Assembly: GCA_030431355.1 (NCBI GenBank)
Contig: JAUIJG010000011.1
Coordinates: forward strand, 1 to 25,902
Length of the DNA stretch: 25,902 nt
DNA from: a bacterium
GTDB taxonomy: Bacteria > Cyanobacteriota > Vampirovibrionia > Obscuribacterales > Obscuribacteraceae
Reading direction: 5' to 3'
This document shows positions 14,480 to 22,646 of the stretch, one piece after another. Made by a program: the position numbers and the translations under genes. Each line of letters opens with the position of its first letter. Position 1 is the first letter of the stretch. The notes beneath the pieces were generated by a model that had not been told where the DNA came from, did not search any database, and was given only the letters and a program-made list of their open reading frames with translations.

Positions 14480-15241
14480 TCACCGACCGGGTGGACAGAG
14501 TGCGTACTTGCGATTGTATTTTGGCCGAATCGCCCCGGACAATGACTCACACTTCCACAAGCCACCTCCCCGGGACTCGTTATTACAAACCCTGCCACTG
14601 CTGTCGACAATTCCGATATGAGCATTGCCGCCACCTTTTCGCCAGTTTGTACCGGCTGTATAGCCAATTACGACACATCCAGGACCCCTCTGGCTCAAAG
14701 GAGTCTTATGCCACCCCAGTCTTCTCAAGGAACTGTCCGCCTGTCCCACCGTACCGGCGTCGGGAATTCTCACTCCAGCTTTTTGCAGAACTTCCGTGGC
14801 GGCGGCGGCACATCCGTAACGCCCCCCATCGGTCCACTTTCCGTAGGAGGAACCACGCCACATCTTACTTCCCTGGTGACTGCCGGCTTCCCGTCCGATC
14901 GTGCGACCATTCGGTCCCCGGGAGCGACTCCTGGCCAGGTGCAACAGGTCTCCCGAATCATTATCCTGGTCGGGGCGATAGACCGCGTTTGCAAACGAGG
15001 TAGAACTCTCGGAGTCAAAGAAGCCTAAATCCGGCAACAAATTCTTAGTGTCGGATGAATCTGTATTTCTTTCAGAAGAAGCAGGTTCCATCGAGTCGGA
15101 AATCTTATCGCTCCTGTCCGATCTCTTGCCTGACAAAAACAATTCCCTGGACTCACTTCTAAATTTCTCACTACTCTCTAATGAAGGGGTCTCCGGGTCT
15201 GCTTTTCCAATACTTTCTAAATAGGTATGGGTTCCTAACAT
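14480..15241 (-). CDS. Single-domain Cys/His hydrolase-like protein (NlpC/CHAP-type fold)
   Basis: 253 residues. Strong ribosome-binding site TAGGAGA before ATG 15241, 49 bases after the stop of the 701-aa gene, so probably one operon. Residues 1-115 are polar and Ser/Glu/Asp-rich with no signal peptide. The domain (~118-253) begins SHQGSKMWRGSSYGKWTDGGRYGCAAAATEVL, with the presumed nucleophile Cys144, then the His208 motif GGGNAHIGIV and a C-terminal ALCPPGR. The order Cys on a helix, then His on a strand, is that of papain-like NlpC/P60 and CHAP peptidoglycan amidases. Odd points: the (R/K)PGD motif reads GPGC (Cys189), and three more Cys (219, 231, 249) are absent from paralogues, suggesting disulfides and an extracytoplasmic site. 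Enzymatic activity is inferred. Confidence 0.7.
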   Translation of the reverse strand: MLGTHTYLESIGKADPETPSLESSEKFRSESRELFLSGKRSDRSDKISDSMEPASSERNTDSSDTKNLLPDLGFFDSESSTSFANAVYRPDQDNDSGDLLHLARSRSRGPNGRTIGREAGSHQGSKMWRGSSYGKWTDGGRYGCAAAATEVLQKAGVRIPDAGTVGQADSSLRRLGWHKTPLSQRGPGCVVIGYTAGTNWRKGGGNAHIGIVDSSGRVCNNESRGGGLWKCESLSGAIRPKYNRKYALCPPGR

Positions 15242-15290
15242 CTTATCTCTCCTAAAAAACTTTGTTGAAGTTCAAAAAATTCTTGTCTAT

Positions 15291-17396
15291 TTATCGGGAA
15301 GGCGGTCTCAGTACATAGACCCCAAGGCGGTAGCGACTGGAATTCCAGCTGCTCAACTTGTCCTTGAACCACTGTCTGCGAGCGGAGCTGTTGTGAAAGC
15401 TGGTGTTCCCTTCACCCACTATTCCGATATGGGAGCCGCCCCCTCCGTTTTTCCAGCTGGACCTTCTGATACCGATAACGACATCACCGGGACGAGCCTC
15501 GGAGATAGGAAACTTTTGCCATCCGTTTTGGGCTAGCTGCTTGTGGAGTCCATAGACCAGGGTGCTGTTGGCATAGTCGAAACCAGCCTTTTTTAAAACC
15601 CCGGAGACACTGGCAGCACAGCCAAGGCGCCCCATGGACATCGGCAACATCGGTAAGAACATAGACTTACCAACAGAGTTTACGGCAGCTCTTACTATGC
15701 TATCAATGCCCCGTCCTTTGCTATCACTGGGCACATGCGCTCTGCTCTCACCATCATCGTACGCTCTGGAGCTCGGCCGACTCTTCGGTCCATCTGCCGG
15801 TGGTCTCAGTGCCCAGATACGCTCTCCATAGGTCCCTTTGTCGTAAACATCGGCGATATTCTCCTCGGTGAACTTTCCGGTGGCAGAATTGTTGTGTAGA
15901 ACCTTGCCTCTTTCACCGACGACCGCCATGTGAGCGTTGCCACCACCCTTCTGCCAGTCCGTGTTTTTTCCACCGTAAAGCACGTCTCCGGGCCGCAAGT
16001 CATTCAAACTGACCGGCTTCCAGCCAGCGCTAAGAAGTTGCTTGGCAAGATCAGCCACTCCTGGCGAGGTGGCATAGTCATAGCCGAGGGACTGTAAAAT
16101 TTGGGAAACACTGGTGGCCGAGCCCAAACGTCCGCCATCCACAACATCAGACCATCTGGAGTTTTCCCAGACCCGGTCTCCTACCCTTGACCTCGCTCTG
16201 TCAAATATGGAGGCACCGTGCCTACCAGCGCGATCTCTAGTAGTATCTGAATGATCACCGGTCCTCTCCGGCGCTGAGTCTCCTCTCTTGCTGTAGTAGT
16301 CACGCCAGTAATCTTTCCAATAATCGCTCCAGTAATTCTTCCAATACTGATTTGGATTCTCGCGCTCTGAGTTTTGAGAGGATTCGGACTTTTGTTCATC
16401 CGCTTCCCTACGTTTCATCTCCTCGTAAGCTCTTCTTCCATCTCTGGCGCCCCGAGACTCCCTGGACGATGAAGGAGCAGGAATCTCCATATGAAAACGA
16501 TCACTATCGGTGGCACTCGCAACGCTTACAGCGGCTGAGTTATCGGGAGCTTTCAATACCCAGACCTGGTCTCCATATTGCCCTTTCGGAAAGACCCTGC
16601 TCTGTTTCGAAAGACGCCATTCACCAGATGCGGCATCACTATGAAATACACTTCCGTTGGTTCCCACTATGCCCATGTCTGAGGCACCACGAACACCTCT
16701 CCAGTTCTGACCTGTTTTTCCTCCGAAGATCAAATCGCCGGCTTCAGCCTGGCTTGCCGGAGCAAGCCTCCAGCCGTTGACAAGCAAACTCTTCACAAGG
16801 TTGGCTGTGGAACCTGACCTGGCATAATCGATACCTTGCTCCTGGAGGATAACCGATACACTTGCTGCACCCGCCATAGACTTATCGACATAGTCTGCAT
16901 GTTCTCCACTTTTCCACGGGGACTCGTTCAGATGCCGGTAAGCGGATCCGAGCAATGAGTCGTTTGAAAACGGTCTCCTATTTCCAAAAGGCTTGTCTAA
17001 AGATCTTGCCGTCTCTTCAGATCTCTCCACTCGCCGATCGCCAACCTTATAAGGATCAGGCATGCGGGAAATATCGATAACACTACCATCAGTGGCATTC
17101 TCTTCCCTGCCGCTAACAGGATGAACCGGTTGGAATTCCCTGTTTCCGGAATTCAAAACAGACTCAGGCTTTCTCATCAAAGAGAGAGCGATTCCCGGAA
17201 GAGGAGGAACATTCAAGAACCTCCTTCGAGTCGAATCCGGACTTTCCTTCGACTCAAGCGATTCTGTTCCGGACCCGGACTTATTTTCAAGAATGTCACT
17301 CAAAGTAACCTTTGGCCGAAATAGTTCTCTACTATTAGCGGACGCCAAAATATTGTCACTGCTGGCAGTGCTCAAACTTTGATATTCTGCTGACAT
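15291..17396 (-). CDS. Three-domain Cys/His hydrolase-like protein (two degenerate copies plus one intact)
   Basis: 701 residues from ATG 17396 (GATGAGG upstream; a TTG six codons earlier is less likely). A ~140-residue disordered N-terminus without signal peptide is followed by three copies of the same ~135-residue domain at about 147-285, 398-534 and 567-701. The Cys/His positions read Gly176/Asp240 in copy 1, Ser426/His489 in copy 2 and Cys593/His656 in copy 3, so only the last copy looks catalytic. Each copy keeps the GW, PGD-V, IVG and LRPP landmarks. Between copies 1 and 2 lies the aromatic segment YWKNYWSDYWKDYWRDYY (351-368). The fold resembles NlpC/P60 or CHAP cell-wall amidases; degenerate copies may bind glycan. 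It is followed closely by the single-domain gene. Confidence 0.72.
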   Translation of the reverse strand: MSAEYQSLSTASSDNILASANSRELFRPKVTLSDILENKSGSGTESLESKESPDSTRRRFLNVPPLPGIALSLMRKPESVLNSGNREFQPVHPVSGREENATDGSVIDISRMPDPYKVGDRRVERSEETARSLDKPFGNRRPFSNDSLLGSAYRHLNESPWKSGEHADYVDKSMAGAASVSVILQEQGIDYARSGSTANLVKSLLVNGWRLAPASQAEAGDLIFGGKTGQNWRGVRGASDMGIVGTNGSVFHSDAASGEWRLSKQSRVFPKGQYGDQVWVLKAPDNSAAVSVASATDSDRFHMEIPAPSSSRESRGARDGRRAYEEMKRREADEQKSESSQNSERENPNQYWKNYWSDYWKDYWRDYYSKRGDSAPERTGDHSDTTRDRAGRHGASIFDRARSRVGDRVWENSRWSDVVDGGRLGSATSVSQILQSLGYDYATSPGVADLAKQLLSAGWKPVSLNDLRPGDVLYGGKNTDWQKGGGNAHMAVVGERGKVLHNNSATGKFTEENIADVYDKGTYGERIWALRPPADGPKSRPSSRAYDDGESRAHVPSDSKGRGIDSIVRAAVNSVGKSMFLPMLPMSMGRLGCAASVSGVLKKAGFDYANSTLVYGLHKQLAQNGWQKFPISEARPGDVVIGIRRSSWKNGGGGSHIGIVGEGNTSFHNSSARRQWFKDKLSSWNSSRYRLGVYVLRPPSR

Positions 17397-17675
17397 GGCT
17401 ACCTCATCCAACAAGAAGTCAGTTGTATAAGTTTGCGCGCATCAGTTATTGTCAGCCACTTAGTGCCTGTGCACTACCCCATTACAGACGGAAGGCAAGC
17501 ATAGCAGATCAATAACGGGCAAGCGATCTTGCACCACTATCAATACCAGCCAAGCGGCCTATCGTTATAATCCCTATTAATTCCCTGGATTGGAAATGAT
17601 CGCAGGCTTCAAATCAAATCTAAACACTCATTGCCGCTGATGTGCGACTGAGCCGAAGATTAATTGAATCCATGC
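17397..17675. other. Leader region ahead of the 701-aa gene
   Basis: No gene seen. It contains a short hairpin (AGTGC/GCACT, 17462-17475) and a GCAAG/CTTGC hairpin near 17519-17532. A TATAAC on the minus strand (17564-17569) is a possible -10 for the 701-aa gene but lacks a convincing -35. If the 17745-17778 promoter reads through the hairpin at 17684-17700, this would be a ~340-base 5' leader. Confidence 0.35.
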
Positions 17676-17738
17676 AAAAAAACTTCGAATAAATTTCGAA
17701 TAGTAAGGCGGTCTATAAACTCTGATACTCTTTGCCTC
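17676..17738 (-). ncRNA. Candidate ~63-nt small RNA
   Basis: Bounded on the minus strand by the phased-box promoter at 17745-17778 and by a hairpin with a seven-T tract. The 3' hairpin is TTCGAA/TTCGAA (17684-17700 on the + strand, five-base loop), followed by T7 at 17676-17682. A first hairpin (GAGGC paired with GCCTT) lies upstream in the transcript. There is no reading frame. The stem of the terminator is A+T-rich and weak, so this could instead be an attenuator in the leader of the 701-aa gene. Confidence 0.4.
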
Positions 17739-17744
17739 AATAAA

Positions 17745-17778
17745 AAGATAGTTCATCAGCGTGACAGAAACGTGACAG
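17745..17778 (-). promoter_or_regulatory. Pho-box-like direct repeat with -10
   Basis: Minus strand CTGTCAC (17772-17778), four bases, CTGTCAC (17761-17767): two identical heptamers with an 11-base period. Ten bases then lead to TATCTT (17745-17750). This is the exact geometry of the E. coli Pho box (CTGTCAT N4 CTGTCAT) and the strongest such element in the window. It is 345 bases upstream of the 701-aa gene and just before the candidate RNA at 17676-17738. Confidence 0.6.
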
Positions 17779-17830
17779 GACGCTGCAAACCCTCTCCAGC
17801 ACTCAATATCAAAAGTCGACAGCAATTGTA

Positions 17831-20011
17831 TCAGGCAGTTCCGGGCGGACGTAAAATCCAGACACCGGCTCTAAATCTGCTTGTATTGTAGTAGCCGTTC
17901 AGACTGGTCTCAATCCACTTAGCCTGACCGGAACTGTTATGGTATACCTTTCCGTTTTCACCGACTACGCCGATATGTGATCCACCGCCACCTCTCGCGT
18001 AATATGGAGTGCGAGCACCGATGACGACATCACCTGGTCTCGCCTCACTTACCCGCATCTTCTGCCAACCATTGTTCAGAAGCTGACTCTCCAGGCCACC
18101 AACCCCGGCACTACGAGCATAGTTGTAACCACCGGCACTCAAGACGGCGGAGACGCTGGCGGCGCAACCTAGATTAGCCGGAGTACCGCGAATGAATCTC
18201 CATAGTTGCCTGCCCACGCTGTTCCGGGCAATTTCGGCAAGACTAGAGTCACCGGTGGGAGAATAATCACCCCTGCGTCTTCTCTCGTATCCGTTAGGAT
18301 CCTGACCGGGATAGTCTCTGTAAGCGTACTCATCCCGCTGGGGCGGAATATAAACTTCTCTATCCGGCGGTCTCAAAGCCCATATGCGCTGGCCGAATTC
18401 ACCAGGGGGAAAAGCGTCTCTTACCCCGGACTCTGTCCAAACTCCGGTGTCGACATTGTTATGAAATACTTTTCCGTTCTCACCAACTATCGCCACATTA
18501 GCATTTCCGCCACCGGCTTCCCAGTTAGCGTTCTTACCACCGTAGAGAACATCGCCCGGTCTGAGTTGATCAAGGGCTACCGGCTGCCAGCCCCGGGCCA
18601 ACAACTGTCGAGCCAGGGTAGAGACTCTGCCCCCATTGGCATAGCTAAAGCCTGCATCTTGCAATACTTCTGAAACACTGGAGGTAGATCCATATTTTCC
18701 ATTGCGAGTGTCAGGAGCATAGTCAGAGCCCTGCCACATTCTTTTGCCTACGGCATTTCTAGCCGAATCATATATACGGCGACTCTTCTCCAGACTGTTG
18801 CCATCCTGACCTTCATATCTTCCGTCGCCGGGACGAGTCTGTCGGTCGGATGGTTGATAGCGATTACTGTTGCCACGTTCGTAGTACTCACGCCAATAAT
18901 CACGCCAGTAGTCACTCCAGTATTGTTTCCAGTAATCACTGGTGCCGTTCTCTCTGCCACTATCTCTATTGTCTCTATCGCTCTCGTAGCGTTGCCAATC
19001 ATCCCGATTCGGTCTGTATTCATACTGGTACTGACTATCTCGATTGCCGCTTCCCGGCATATCGCGGCGGAACTGATCTTCAAAATTGCGTGGAGCAAGT
19101 CCTGAGTCTCTAGAAGCATCGGAAGATCTGGGTGGATCCAGGGGCGGACGAAGAACAAATACCTGGTCACCGTATTGAGCTGAATTGAATGCATCGGACC
19201 GGGAGACACCTGTCCACTTACCACTGGAAGAATCGTTGTGATAGACGGAGCCCTCCGGTCCGACTATACCGATATGAGCGTTGCGGCTATCTTGATTCCA
19301 GCGAGTGCCTAACTTGCCACCAAAGATCACGTCCCCTTCTCGGGCCTGGCTCACTCCCACCAGCTGCCAACCATTGGCCACCAGTTTCTTAACCAGGTTG
19401 TTGGTGTTGGCAGAATCAGCGTAGTCGTAACCCACCGACTTCAAAACCAGAGAGACCGATGCAGCATCAGCTTGCTTGCCGCCATCAAGGTACTCCCTGT
19501 AGCGACTCTGTTTCCAAATCTCGTGTCCTTCCGCCTTCCTGGCAATCAGAGAGATTGCGTCGTTACCGGACATCACCAGAGGATTGTCTTCAGAAACCGT
19601 CTCACTGTTACGAGAGCTGGGTCTTTCCAGTTCTCTTTCCGCGGGCTTATCTCTCTCCGGGGAAGTTCTCAGGGGACTATCCCCATTCCTCTTCCACTGG
19701 ATGGAACGGTTTTCGGCCCGCTCACGTTCCACCGCCGGACTTTTGTAAAGACCATCGGGAATTACTATGCTGAAAGCCTTACCTGTGTCTGCTTGACCGC
19801 CCGGTTCGAAATTCAGCACTTTGCCTGTCACGGGATCCTGACTTGTCTTTCTTGAGCTTTTTAAGGAGTCGATGTCACTGAGAGCTACAGAACCTTCCGA
19901 GGAGATCAGGAAGTCCCGATATTCATTCGACAGGGATTCTTTCGCCGTAGCCTTCTCGGGGCTATCGGCGACCTGCTCGATTGGATCTTGTCTTTCTAGA
20001 CCGGCGCTCAT
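17831..20011 (-). CDS. Three-domain Cys/His hydrolase-like protein (726 aa, only last copy intact)
   Basis: 726 residues from ATG 20011 (AAAGGTAAGTA upstream). Built like the 701-aa protein: disordered N-terminus (1-150) with no signal peptide, then domains at about 151-290, 415-550 and 590-726. Cys/His positions are Asp182/His246, Ser442/Asn505 and Cys616/His679; the third copy keeps GCAASVSAVL and GGGGSHIGVVG. The linker after copy 1 is rich in Arg, Asp and Tyr and holds YWKQYWSDYWRDYWREYY (360-377). The two large proteins match domain for domain, so they come from duplication of a whole three-domain gene, and the loss of catalytic residues in copies 1 and 2 is old. Probably acts on or binds peptidoglycan; localisation is unclear without a signal sequence. 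Confidence 0.72.
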   Translation of the reverse strand: MSAGLERQDPIEQVADSPEKATAKESLSNEYRDFLISSEGSVALSDIDSLKSSRKTSQDPVTGKVLNFEPGGQADTGKAFSIVIPDGLYKSPAVERERAENRSIQWKRNGDSPLRTSPERDKPAERELERPSSRNSETVSEDNPLVMSGNDAISLIARKAEGHEIWKQSRYREYLDGGKQADAASVSLVLKSVGYDYADSANTNNLVKKLVANGWQLVGVSQAREGDVIFGGKLGTRWNQDSRNAHIGIVGPEGSVYHNDSSSGKWTGVSRSDAFNSAQYGDQVFVLRPPLDPPRSSDASRDSGLAPRNFEDQFRRDMPGSGNRDSQYQYEYRPNRDDWQRYESDRDNRDSGRENGTSDYWKQYWSDYWRDYWREYYERGNSNRYQPSDRQTRPGDGRYEGQDGNSLEKSRRIYDSARNAVGKRMWQGSDYAPDTRNGKYGSTSSVSEVLQDAGFSYANGGRVSTLARQLLARGWQPVALDQLRPGDVLYGGKNANWEAGGGNANVAIVGENGKVFHNNVDTGVWTESGVRDAFPPGEFGQRIWALRPPDREVYIPPQRDEYAYRDYPGQDPNGYERRRRGDYSPTGDSSLAEIARNSVGRQLWRFIRGTPANLGCAASVSAVLSAGGYNYARSAGVGGLESQLLNNGWQKMRVSEARPGDVVIGARTPYYARGGGGSHIGVVGENGKVYHNSSGQAKWIETSLNGYYNTSRFRAGVWILRPPGTA

Positions 20012-20052
20012 TACTTACCTTTGAAAGTCATCCGTTCCCAGCAATTATTCGA

Positions 20053-20074
20053 CGCTCAGGCATTGTCCTGAGCG
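20053..20074. other. Stem-loop in the leader of the 726-aa gene
   Basis: CGCTCAGG (20053-20060), loop of six, CCTGAGCG (20067-20074): a perfect 8-bp inverted repeat about 40 bases ahead of the ATG at 20011. No T-tract follows on either strand, so it is more likely an mRNA leader structure or protein site than a terminator. Confidence 0.45.
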
Positions 20075-20098
20075 AAGCGCTAGATATTTGCGGTGACT

Positions 20099-20127
20099 TT
20101 GAGATTCCGTGACATCAATCTTAGTTT
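20099..20127 (+). promoter_or_regulatory. Possible promoter of the histidine kinase gene
   Basis: TTGAGA (20099-20104), 17-base spacer, TAGTTT (20122-20127). This is the best sigma-70-like pair in the 255-base divergent gap, and would give a ~135-base leader. Only three to four matches per hexamer, so tentative. Confidence 0.28.
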
Positions 20128-20266
20128 AGATATGACGGGGCTTTTGAGGAATGGGAGAAATACGAATCAAGGCGGGTCGTTATTTTAAATATGAATATCA
20201 CCTCTCACCAGCGGGCAAGAATAGATAGAGGATGGCGCCCCGGGCCCGGCGTCTGCGGACTACCCA

Positions 20267-22150
20267 GTGTTTAAAATCACCCATAAAATTGCGCTTTTGA
20301 TCATCGTCCCCCTGGTGATAGAGCTTTGCTTCCTCGGGGTGGTTGTCTCCGCCCTGGAAGAGGTTGAGAAAGACAGACAGGGTGAGACCAGAGCGGTGGA
20401 GACCATGGTCTATGTCAATCTGATTCTCAATGACACCTGGACCGCCAGCACCCAAATGGTACTCTTCAAAACCACTCATTCGGAAAGTTTCATGAATGAG
20501 ATGCAGGAGATCTACCAGAACCTCAACAACAGAAAAGAGAAGCTCACTCAGATAAATGCGGTTTCTCCCGAGCCCGACGTTGAAACAGACAAATTCATCC
20601 ATACCGTCGATGAAATTGCCGCAATTTTCAAATCAAGCAACTCGGACATTCTTGATGAATCAGCCGAATACGGCAACATCAGTCGCATGAGTAAAGTTAG
20701 CAATCTGGTCAAGAGCTTGAATAAATCAGGGCTCAAAGTTATTGAGCAACAGTCGGACGCCCGGCGTCGCTACCAGGAGAAACAGAACCTGAGCCGCAAA
20801 AGGCTAAAAACCATGGTTGAAAGTGCCGCCATCGCCAACGTAGTTCTGGCCGTATTCCTGGCCATTATTTTCTCTCTTACCTTCGCCAGAAGATTCAATG
20901 TTTTGATGAACAATACTATGAATATTGCCATCGGAAAGCCCCTGGGCAAACCTATATCCGGAACCGATGAACTGGCAAAACTAGACGGCGTAATTCACAA
21001 CCTGTCGACGGAGCTAGAGGCAACAAGAGAAAAGGAAAGGGCAATGATCGATAACACAGCGGTTATCATTTGCTCCTTAAATGAATCCCTCAGGATTTCA
21101 GAGGTAAATCCTGCCATAGAAGCCAAGTTAGGGTATGAACTGACGGATTTGCTGGGTACTAACTTAATCAATCTAGTCCATGTTGACGACCATGACCAGG
21201 CTTTCAAAAATCTCGAAAACACAAAAGAATCGGAGTCGGAGCGAAACTTTCAAATCCGTCTAAAACGGCACGATGGTCGCTTTGTTCACACAGAATGGAC
21301 GGCAAAATGGGCAGACAACAGCAGAAGCATCTTCTGTGTGGTCCACGATATCACCGAGCGAAAAGAGGCCGAGCGCCTGAAACAAGAAGTGATAGCCATG
21401 GTCAGTCACGACCTGAGAGCGCCCTTAACATCCCTGGGTGTGATCCTGGATATGATGCTGGAGGGCGTGGTAGGAGACCTGAACGACCGGGGCAACCGCC
21501 TGGTGGGTCTGGCGCAGCAGTCCGTCAGTTCTTTGATAACAATGATCAATGACTTGCTTGATGTGGAGCGATATGAGTCCGGGGGCCTCACCCTCAACTA
21601 TGAAGAGACCGAGTTGGAAGACCTGGTTAATAATGCCGTATACATGGTTAAGCCGGAAGCAGATCAACATGATGTATCGATTCGCACTAGCTATGAGAAC
21701 GAAACCTTAAAGGTAGATTCGGGAAGATTGAACCGGGTCCTGGTCAATCTATTGAGCAATGCCGTGAAATTCTCTCCAGAGTCTACGAAAGTCCTTGTCA
21801 ACTGCACCCTTCTAGATAGTAATGATGAAATACCCTTTCTCGAAGTTAAGATTGTCGACCATGGACCGGGTATTCCTGGCAGCAAAATCGACCTGGTCTT
21901 CGAAAAATTCAAACAGGTGGGTCGCGGAGACGCAGGGGAGAAAAAGGGAAGTGGTCTTGGTCTTGCCATCTGTAAAGCGATCGTTGAAGCCCACGGTGGA
22001 GAGATTGGCGTAGATAGCGAACCGGACCAGGGCAGCACTTTCTGGTTCCGCATCCCCCAATTTCCCGGGGACCAGGTCAGAGAAGAGCCCAGGCACCCCA
22101 CTTGGCAGCACGACGTACAACAGACAGAATCAGCACTGGAATCGGATTAA
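20267..22150 (+). CDS. Membrane-bound PAS-containing sensor histidine kinase
   Basis: 627 residues from a GTG at 20267; the ribosome-binding site is poor, but the first transmembrane helix (6-29) starts right away. A ~155-residue extracytoplasmic, mostly helical sensor region follows (30-185), then TM2 (186-208), a linker, a PAS domain (~258-365) ending in [14 protein letters not shown], the dimerisation domain with phospho-acceptor His381 in VSHDLRAPL, and the ATPase domain with [11 protein letters not shown] (~493), [18 protein letters not shown] and [13 protein letters not shown]. All motifs needed for autophosphorylation are present. It is divergent from the 726-aa gene and is the only kinase in the window, so pairing with the response regulator at 13670 is possible but not shown. 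The signal sensed is unknown. Confidence 0.93.
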   Translation: MFKITHKIALLIIVPLVIELCFLGVVVSALEEVEKDRQGETRAVETMVYVNLILNDTWTASTQMVLFKTTHSESFMNEMQEIYQNLNNRKEKLTQINAVSPEPDVETDKFIHTVDEIAAIFKSSNSDILDESAEYGNISRMSKVSNLVKSLNKSGLKVIEQQSDARRRYQEKQNLSRKRLKTMVESAAIANVVLAVFLAIIFSLTFARRFNVLMNNTMNIAIGKPLGKPISGTDELAKLDGVIHNLSTELEATREKERAMIDNTAVIICSLNESLRISEVNPAIEAKLGYELTDLLGTNLINLVHVDDHDQAFKNLENTKESESERNFQIRLKRHDGRFVHTEWTAKWADNSRSIFCVVHDITERKEAERLKQEVIAMVSHDLRAPLTSLGVILDMMLEGVVGDLNDRGNRLVGLAQQSVSSLITMINDLLDVERYESGGLTLNYEETELEDLVNNAVYMVKPEADQHDVSIRTSYENETLKVDSGRLNRVLVNLLSNAVKFSPESTKVLVNCTLLDSNDEIPFLEVKIVDHGPGIPGSKIDLVFEKFKQVGRGDAGEKKGSGLGLAICKAIVEAHGGEIGVDSEPDQGSTFWFRIPQFPGDQVREEPRHPTWQHDVQQTESALESD

Positions 22151-22257
22151 TCAAAACCTCCTCCTCCTGGCAGGCGGATCTCCTCGCTAAGATCTTCCGA
22201 AACACTGGCCAGCGGGCACGATTCCGCATTGTTGCCGGAACAGCTTAAAAGTTGGCA

Positions 22258-22308
22258 CTTAACCGCTCTCTTAACCGCCCCTTAACCTGGCCGGCCTGAG
22301 AATATAAT
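22258..22308 (+). promoter_or_regulatory. Triple CTTAACC array with -10 box
   Basis: CTTAACC occurs at 22258-22264, 22270-22276 and 22281-22287 (spacing 12 and 11). It is followed after 15 bases by a perfect TATAAT at 22303-22308. Cyanobacterial Pho boxes are described as tandem CTTAACC(T)-type octamers with three-base gaps, so this is a close match. No -35 is present. The promoter would start transcription near 22315, about 63 bases before the 38-aa peptide gene. The gap to the -10 resembles that of the small-RNA promoters. Confidence 0.62.
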
Positions 22309-22377
22309 CAGCGATTCTTTCAATATACGAAAAAGAATTAGCTCTGTGGAACCCTGTAGTAAGGAATCCATAAACCA

Positions 22378-22494
22378 ATGGAAGGAATCATCAGTTGTCT
22401 TGCCATCGCCGCCGTTGCAGCGGTTTTAACCCAATGGGTGAATGACAAATTCGACCTGGGCGGTTACATGTCCGACGACCAACTGGCTGGATAA
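22378..22494 (+). CDS. 38-aa membrane peptide
   Basis: ATG at 22378 with TAAGGA upstream. The product begins MEGIISCLAIAAVAAVLTQW, one short hydrophobic helix, followed by a polar acidic tail ending MSDDQLAG. It is too short for routine gene finders. It lies between the kinase and clpS and directly behind an activator-type promoter, which makes translation likely. A single-helix membrane peptide could act on a membrane partner; no family is recognised. Confidence 0.55.
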   Translation: MEGIISCLAIAAVAAVLTQWVNDKFDLGGYMSDDQLAG

Positions 22495-22556
22495 GTTCGA
22501 CTAAACCAGCCACTAAATTTAATACCATTTTCGAGAAGCAGAAAGCTCCCCGGCTT

Positions 22557-22608
22557 ACTTGTAAACAAGTGACCAAACCCTGGAAAGTTTTCTGTTTTTC
22601 GCTATAAA
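22557..22608 (+). promoter_or_regulatory. Possible operator and -10 ahead of clpS
   Basis: An inverted repeat ACTTGT-AA-ACAAGT (22557-22570) and a TATAAA (22603-22608) precede the clpS start by about 80 and 40 bases. The two-base spacer cannot form an RNA loop, so a dimer-binding site is more likely. The -35 is poor. Tentative. Confidence 0.25.
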
Positions 22609-22646
22609 ATAGCTTGAAGAGATTCGTAGCCGAAGCGAGGTACTCG

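Noticed and set aside
18206..19855. Several + strand frames opposite the 726-aa gene
   Set aside because: Shadows of a repeat-rich coding strand; their apparent hydrophobic runs are the reverse reading of the YW/Arg/Asp linker.
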